Positions 61,822-64,000 of a DNA stretch of 64,000 nt are shown here, piece after piece. The stretch's first letter is position 1. Every line of letters starts with the position of its first letter. Origin of the DNA: Nisaea sp. (GTDB lineage: Bacteria > Pseudomonadota > Alphaproteobacteria > Thalassobaculales > Thalassobaculaceae); the NCBI RefSeq assembly GCF_017640745.1, contig NZ_JAEPQA010000025.1, forward strand, positions 1 to 64,000, given 5' to 3'. Position numbers and translations under genes: made by a program. The notes under the pieces are model-generated. The model did no database searches, had not been told where the DNA came from, and saw only the letters and a list, made by a program, of their open reading frames with translations.

Positions 61822-62571
61822 TCAGTCGAGAGACCATGTCGGTTTCCTCAGCACGTCGGTCAACGGCACGAGCGGCGTTTTCGACTCGCCGAGCACCAGA
61901 CCGCCTTTCTCATCGAGGCCGAGCAGCTTTCCGCGCCACTCCCTGCCGGCGAGTTTCAGCTCCACGGCTTCCCCGCGCTTGGCGGCGCGGGGAAGCCAGT
62001 TGTCGGCAATCGGGCGCAGCCCTTCTGAGAGATAGCGGTTGGTCCAGAGCAGGAAATGGCGGGAGAAACTTTCCAGCAGATCCCCCGTGGTCAGATCTCC
62101 GCAACCTTCGTCGAGCAATGTCGTGCGCTGGCGGATCATGCCGGGTTCGGGTGCATCGGCAGCCGGCATCATCGCCAGCTTGACACCAAGCACCGCCCAG
62201 TCCGGCACCGGGTCGGACGGATCGTCCCAGAGTGCCGGCTCGACCGTCAGGGACACGCCTCCGGCGAGACCGCCGTTCACGATCAGCCGGTCCGGCCAGC
62301 CGAACAGCACCTCGACCTGCGGCGGCACCTGCGCGCCGAGACAGTCGCCGAGCGCCACCATCGCGACATGGACCGCCGCAAGCGTCTCCGAGAACGGCCG
62401 GTCCGGGCCGAGCACGATCGCGCATTCGAGCCGCTCGGCGCTGTCGAGCCAATAGAGGCTCGCCGGATCCGCGCCGTCACGTGCGGCTTCGGCGGCAGCA
62501 TCCTCGACATCTGTGCCCGGCAAGACCCGGCAGGGTCGGTAAATCGGCGGAAAGGACAGTTCGTCCATCAT
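61822..62571 (-). CDS. Biotin/lipoate-protein-ligase-like protein (DUF4444)
   Basis: 249 residues. N-terminal ~170 residues resemble the catalytic fold of biotin/lipoate-protein ligases and the C-terminal part is the SH3-like DUF4444 domain (REWRGKLLGLDEKGGLVLGE). The key ligase motifs look degraded: in place of BirA's GRGRRGR there is SAERLECAIVLGPD, and in place of KWPND...GKK.AGI there is GWPDRLIVNGGLAGGVSL without the lysines. It may bind rather than transfer a cofactor. Start ATG 62571 has AGGGAGTG upstream. First gene of a four-gene set ending with the small membrane protein at 60259. Confidence 0.82.
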   Translation of the reverse strand: MMDELSFPPIYRPCRVLPGTDVEDAAAEAARDGADPASLYWLDSAERLECAIVLGPDRPFSETLAAVHVAMVALGDCLGAQVPPQVEVLFGWPDRLIVNGGLAGGVSLTVEPALWDDPSDPVPDWAVLGVKLAMMPAADAPEPGMIRQRTTLLDEGCGDLTTGDLLESFSRHFLLWTNRYLSEGLRPIADNWLPRAAKRGEAVELKLAGREWRGKLLGLDEKGGLVLGESKTPLVPLTDVLRKPTWSLD

Positions 62572-62699
62572 GTTTCACTCCCTTGGCCCGAAACTAGCAC
62601 GCCGATAAGAGCTGTCATGGGGGAATCGCCAATCCGGGCGCGCCATGATAAGCGAGTCGGGTGCCAGCGGCAGAAAGAGACGGAAAAAGGGGATCAAGG

Positions 62700-64000
62700 G
62701 TGCAGGTTCGCGGACTGCTCGTCACGGCGCACAGCCTGCACGCCTCCGGCCGAATCGCCGAAGCGGCGACCGCTTACCGCAGGGCCCTGACGGCGGCGCC
62801 CGAGCAGGCCGACGGATGGCACCTGCTCGGCACCGCCCTTCTGCAGGCCGCGCGTCCCTTGCCCGCGGCGGCATGCATCGGGAAAGCGCTTGTCGCCGAT
62901 CCCGGACGGCACGATTTCCGGCTCAATTTCGGCTACGCATTGATCGATGCCGGCCGCACGGCGGATGCCCTTTCGGCCCTGGAAACAGCCTGCAGGCATC
63001 GACCGGCCGATGCGGCGCTCTGGAGCGCCCGTGCGGCCGCAAGCAAACGGCTTGGCGACATGGCGGCGGCGGACCGGGCATTCCGCGCGGCAATCCTGCT
63101 CGACCCCTCAGGTTTCGCCCAGCTCTACAATCGCGGCCTGGCGCGTCAGGAAGCCGGCGATATGTCGGGCGCGATTGTGTCTTATGGACGTGCGCTAAAA
63201 CTCCAGCCCGCCTCCGGAACCGTCCTCGCCAACCGGGCGCAGGCATTGTGGAGCGAGAGGCACACGGACGCGGCAGCGCACGACTTCAGAAGCGCCATTC
63301 TTCTCGCACCCGGAGACGCCACGCTGCTGAACGATCTCGGGATCGCTCTCTGGGACGGCAACGAGATCCGCGGCGCGATCGCGCTTTATCGCCGGGCCCT
63401 CGCAGCCGCGCCGGAGAGGGTGGCGATCACCCGCAACCTCACAGGCGCGCTGGCAAGTGCCGGTCACTACGATGCCGCACTCGACGCCTTCGACGACGCC
63501 ATCCGCCGCCATCCCGGCGATCCGGGCTTTCCCGTAAGGCGCGCCCTCGTTCTCCCGGTGATTCCGGAAAACCTCGGTCAGATCGACGCCGCGAGAGCAA
63601 AGATCGCCGGCTTTCTCGCCTCTGACGAAGCCGAGCGCATTCGGCTCGACAATCCCCTGGAACAGATCGGCGCGGCGAACTTCTATCTCGTCTATCACGG
63701 CCGCAACGACCGGGTTCTCGCAGAAGGAATCAGCGCCTTCTACAGGCGCGCCTGCCCGGCGCTCAATTTCATCGCGCCGCATTGCGCCGGCGCCGCGCCG
63801 CCGACTGGCCCTATCGAACTCGGGATATGTTCGAAACACCTCGCCGGACACACGATCGGCGCTGTTTTCGGCCGGCTCGTCACCGGTCTCGACCGGTCGC
63901 GCTTCCGCCTGACCCTGTTGCGCCCGCCCGGCCTCCGGGACCAGGCGGCGGCCGAAATCGCGGCCGCATTCGACCAGGTCGTCGAGCTGCCGGCGGAGAT
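62700..64000 (+). CDS. TPR protein with O-GlcNAc-transferase (SPINDLY)-like C-terminus, 3' end outside window
   Basis: Open to the window end (433 codons seen). The first ~280 residues are tetratricopeptide repeats, for example AEAATAYRRALTAAPEQADG and RGAIALYRRALAAAPERVAI. From ~320 the sequence is like the SPINDLY/O-linked GlcNAc transferase group: NFYLVYHGRNDRVLAEGISA, FYRRACPALNFIAPHC, then ELGICSKHLAGHTIGAVFGR. The catalytic part lies beyond the window. Start is GTG 62700 with AGGGG upstream; an earlier start is possible because the frame is open further 5'. Targets of such enzymes in bacteria are mostly unknown; flagellin or surface proteins are candidates. Confidence 0.82.
   Translation, partial: MQVRGLLVTAHSLHASGRIAEAATAYRRALTAAPEQADGWHLLGTALLQAARPLPAAACIGKALVADPGRHDFRLNFGYALIDAGRTADALSALETACRHRPADAALWSARAAASKRLGDMAAADRAFRAAILLDPSGFAQLYNRGLARQEAGDMSGAIVSYGRALKLQPASGTVLANRAQALWSERHTDAAAHDFRSAILLAPGDATLLNDLGIALWDGNEIRGAIALYRRALAAAPERVAITRNLTGALASAGHYDAALDAFDDAIRRHPGDPGFPVRRALVLPVIPENLGQIDAARAKIAGFLASDEAERIRLDNPLEQIGAANFYLVYHGRNDRVLAEGISAFYRRACPALNFIAPHCAGAAPPTGPIELGICSKHLAGHTIGAVFGRLVTGLDRSRFRLTLLRPPGLRDQAAAEIAAAFDQVVELPAE

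Noticed and set aside
1-64000. CRISPR arrays, insertion sequences, prophage or toxin-antitoxin pairs
   Set aside because: No regularly spaced repeats, transposase or integrase motifs, phage structural genes or convincing toxin-antitoxin pairs were seen on either strand.

Overview
The window is GC-rich chromosomal DNA from an alphaproteobacterium, most likely a Rhodospirillales-type marine or soil heterotroph. The evidence is a rpmH-rnpA-yidD-yidC-engB-argB block near HAD-dapD-dapE and def-fmt-truA, an FnrL/FnrN-type regulator with a C-x2-C-x7-C cluster motif, a DUF2336 protein, and a FDH-associated DUF3305/DUF3306/DUF6352/DUF6494 set. The assignment is an inference from gene content and order. 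No rRNA, insertion sequence, integrase or CRISPR array is visible. One tRNA-Arg(ACG) is present.

Layout. 0-3.3 kb: two tandem, closely related methyl-accepting chemotaxis proteins (the first cut by the window edge). 3.3-12.4 kb: GNAT acetyltransferase, RmuC, then def-fmt-truA facing a membrane protein-dapE-dapD operon; a candidate structured leader RNA with terminator precedes a Bcr/CflA-type MFS exporter; a HAD nucleotidase follows. 12.5-15.5 kb: PAS-GGDEF diguanylate cyclase overlapping a DUF2336 HEAT-like protein. 15.6-20.5 kb: small secreted protein and the argB-engB-yidC-yidD-rnpA-rpmH operon, with a clear sigma70-type promoter ahead of rpmH. 20.7-28.9 kb: flavin disulfide reductase, orphan histidine kinase, FNR-type oxygen regulator, xanthine phosphoribosyltransferase, two exported proteins, tRNA-Arg, a single-domain response regulator and a zinc alcohol dehydrogenase. 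29-36.2 kb: an AT-richer membrane protein gene, AceK with a tiny lipoprotein, and a beta-oxidation-type operon (thiolase, SDR, acyl-CoA dehydrogenase, 3-hydroxyacyl-CoA dehydrogenase). 36.5-37.5 kb: a soluble MCP-like protein with reversed domain order. 37.5-42.1 kb: a two-armed arsenic resistance locus (arsJ-gapdh diverging from arsR-arsC-acr3-GDCCVxC protein). 42.2-45.4 kb: boxC-boxB of the aerobic benzoyl-CoA epoxidation pathway. 45.5-48.8 kb: tungstate ABC transporter tupBCA and a HTH/PBP-like regulator. 48.9-62.6 kb: a large formate dehydrogenase region: cytochrome c, a 43-residue membrane protein, a WD40-cytochrome c fusion, the three FDH subunits, a small lipoprotein, a TAT-target peptide, a TorD-type chaperone, DUF3306, DUF3305, a multi-cluster ferredoxin, and DUF6494/DUF6352/DUF4444 proteins. 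62.7-64 kb: a TPR/O-GlcNAc-transferase-like protein cut by the window end.

How it fits together. The tup transporter, the metal-type regulator and a cysteine-type Mo/W formate dehydrogenase form one logical unit: tungstate uptake feeding a periplasmic, TAT-exported FDH that passes electrons to a membrane cytochrome b, and possibly to neighbouring c-type cytochromes. Box proteins plus the thiolase/dehydrogenase operon point to growth on aromatic acids. The intergenic DNA between boxC and tupB carries a TGCA-N6-TGCA inverted repeat that looks like the operator of a BoxR/BzdR-type regulator. The regulator gene and boxA are not in the window.

The best candidates for something undescribed are the WD40-cytochrome c module and the set of uncharacterised FDH-linked proteins, including a degenerate biotin/lipoate-ligase-like protein.
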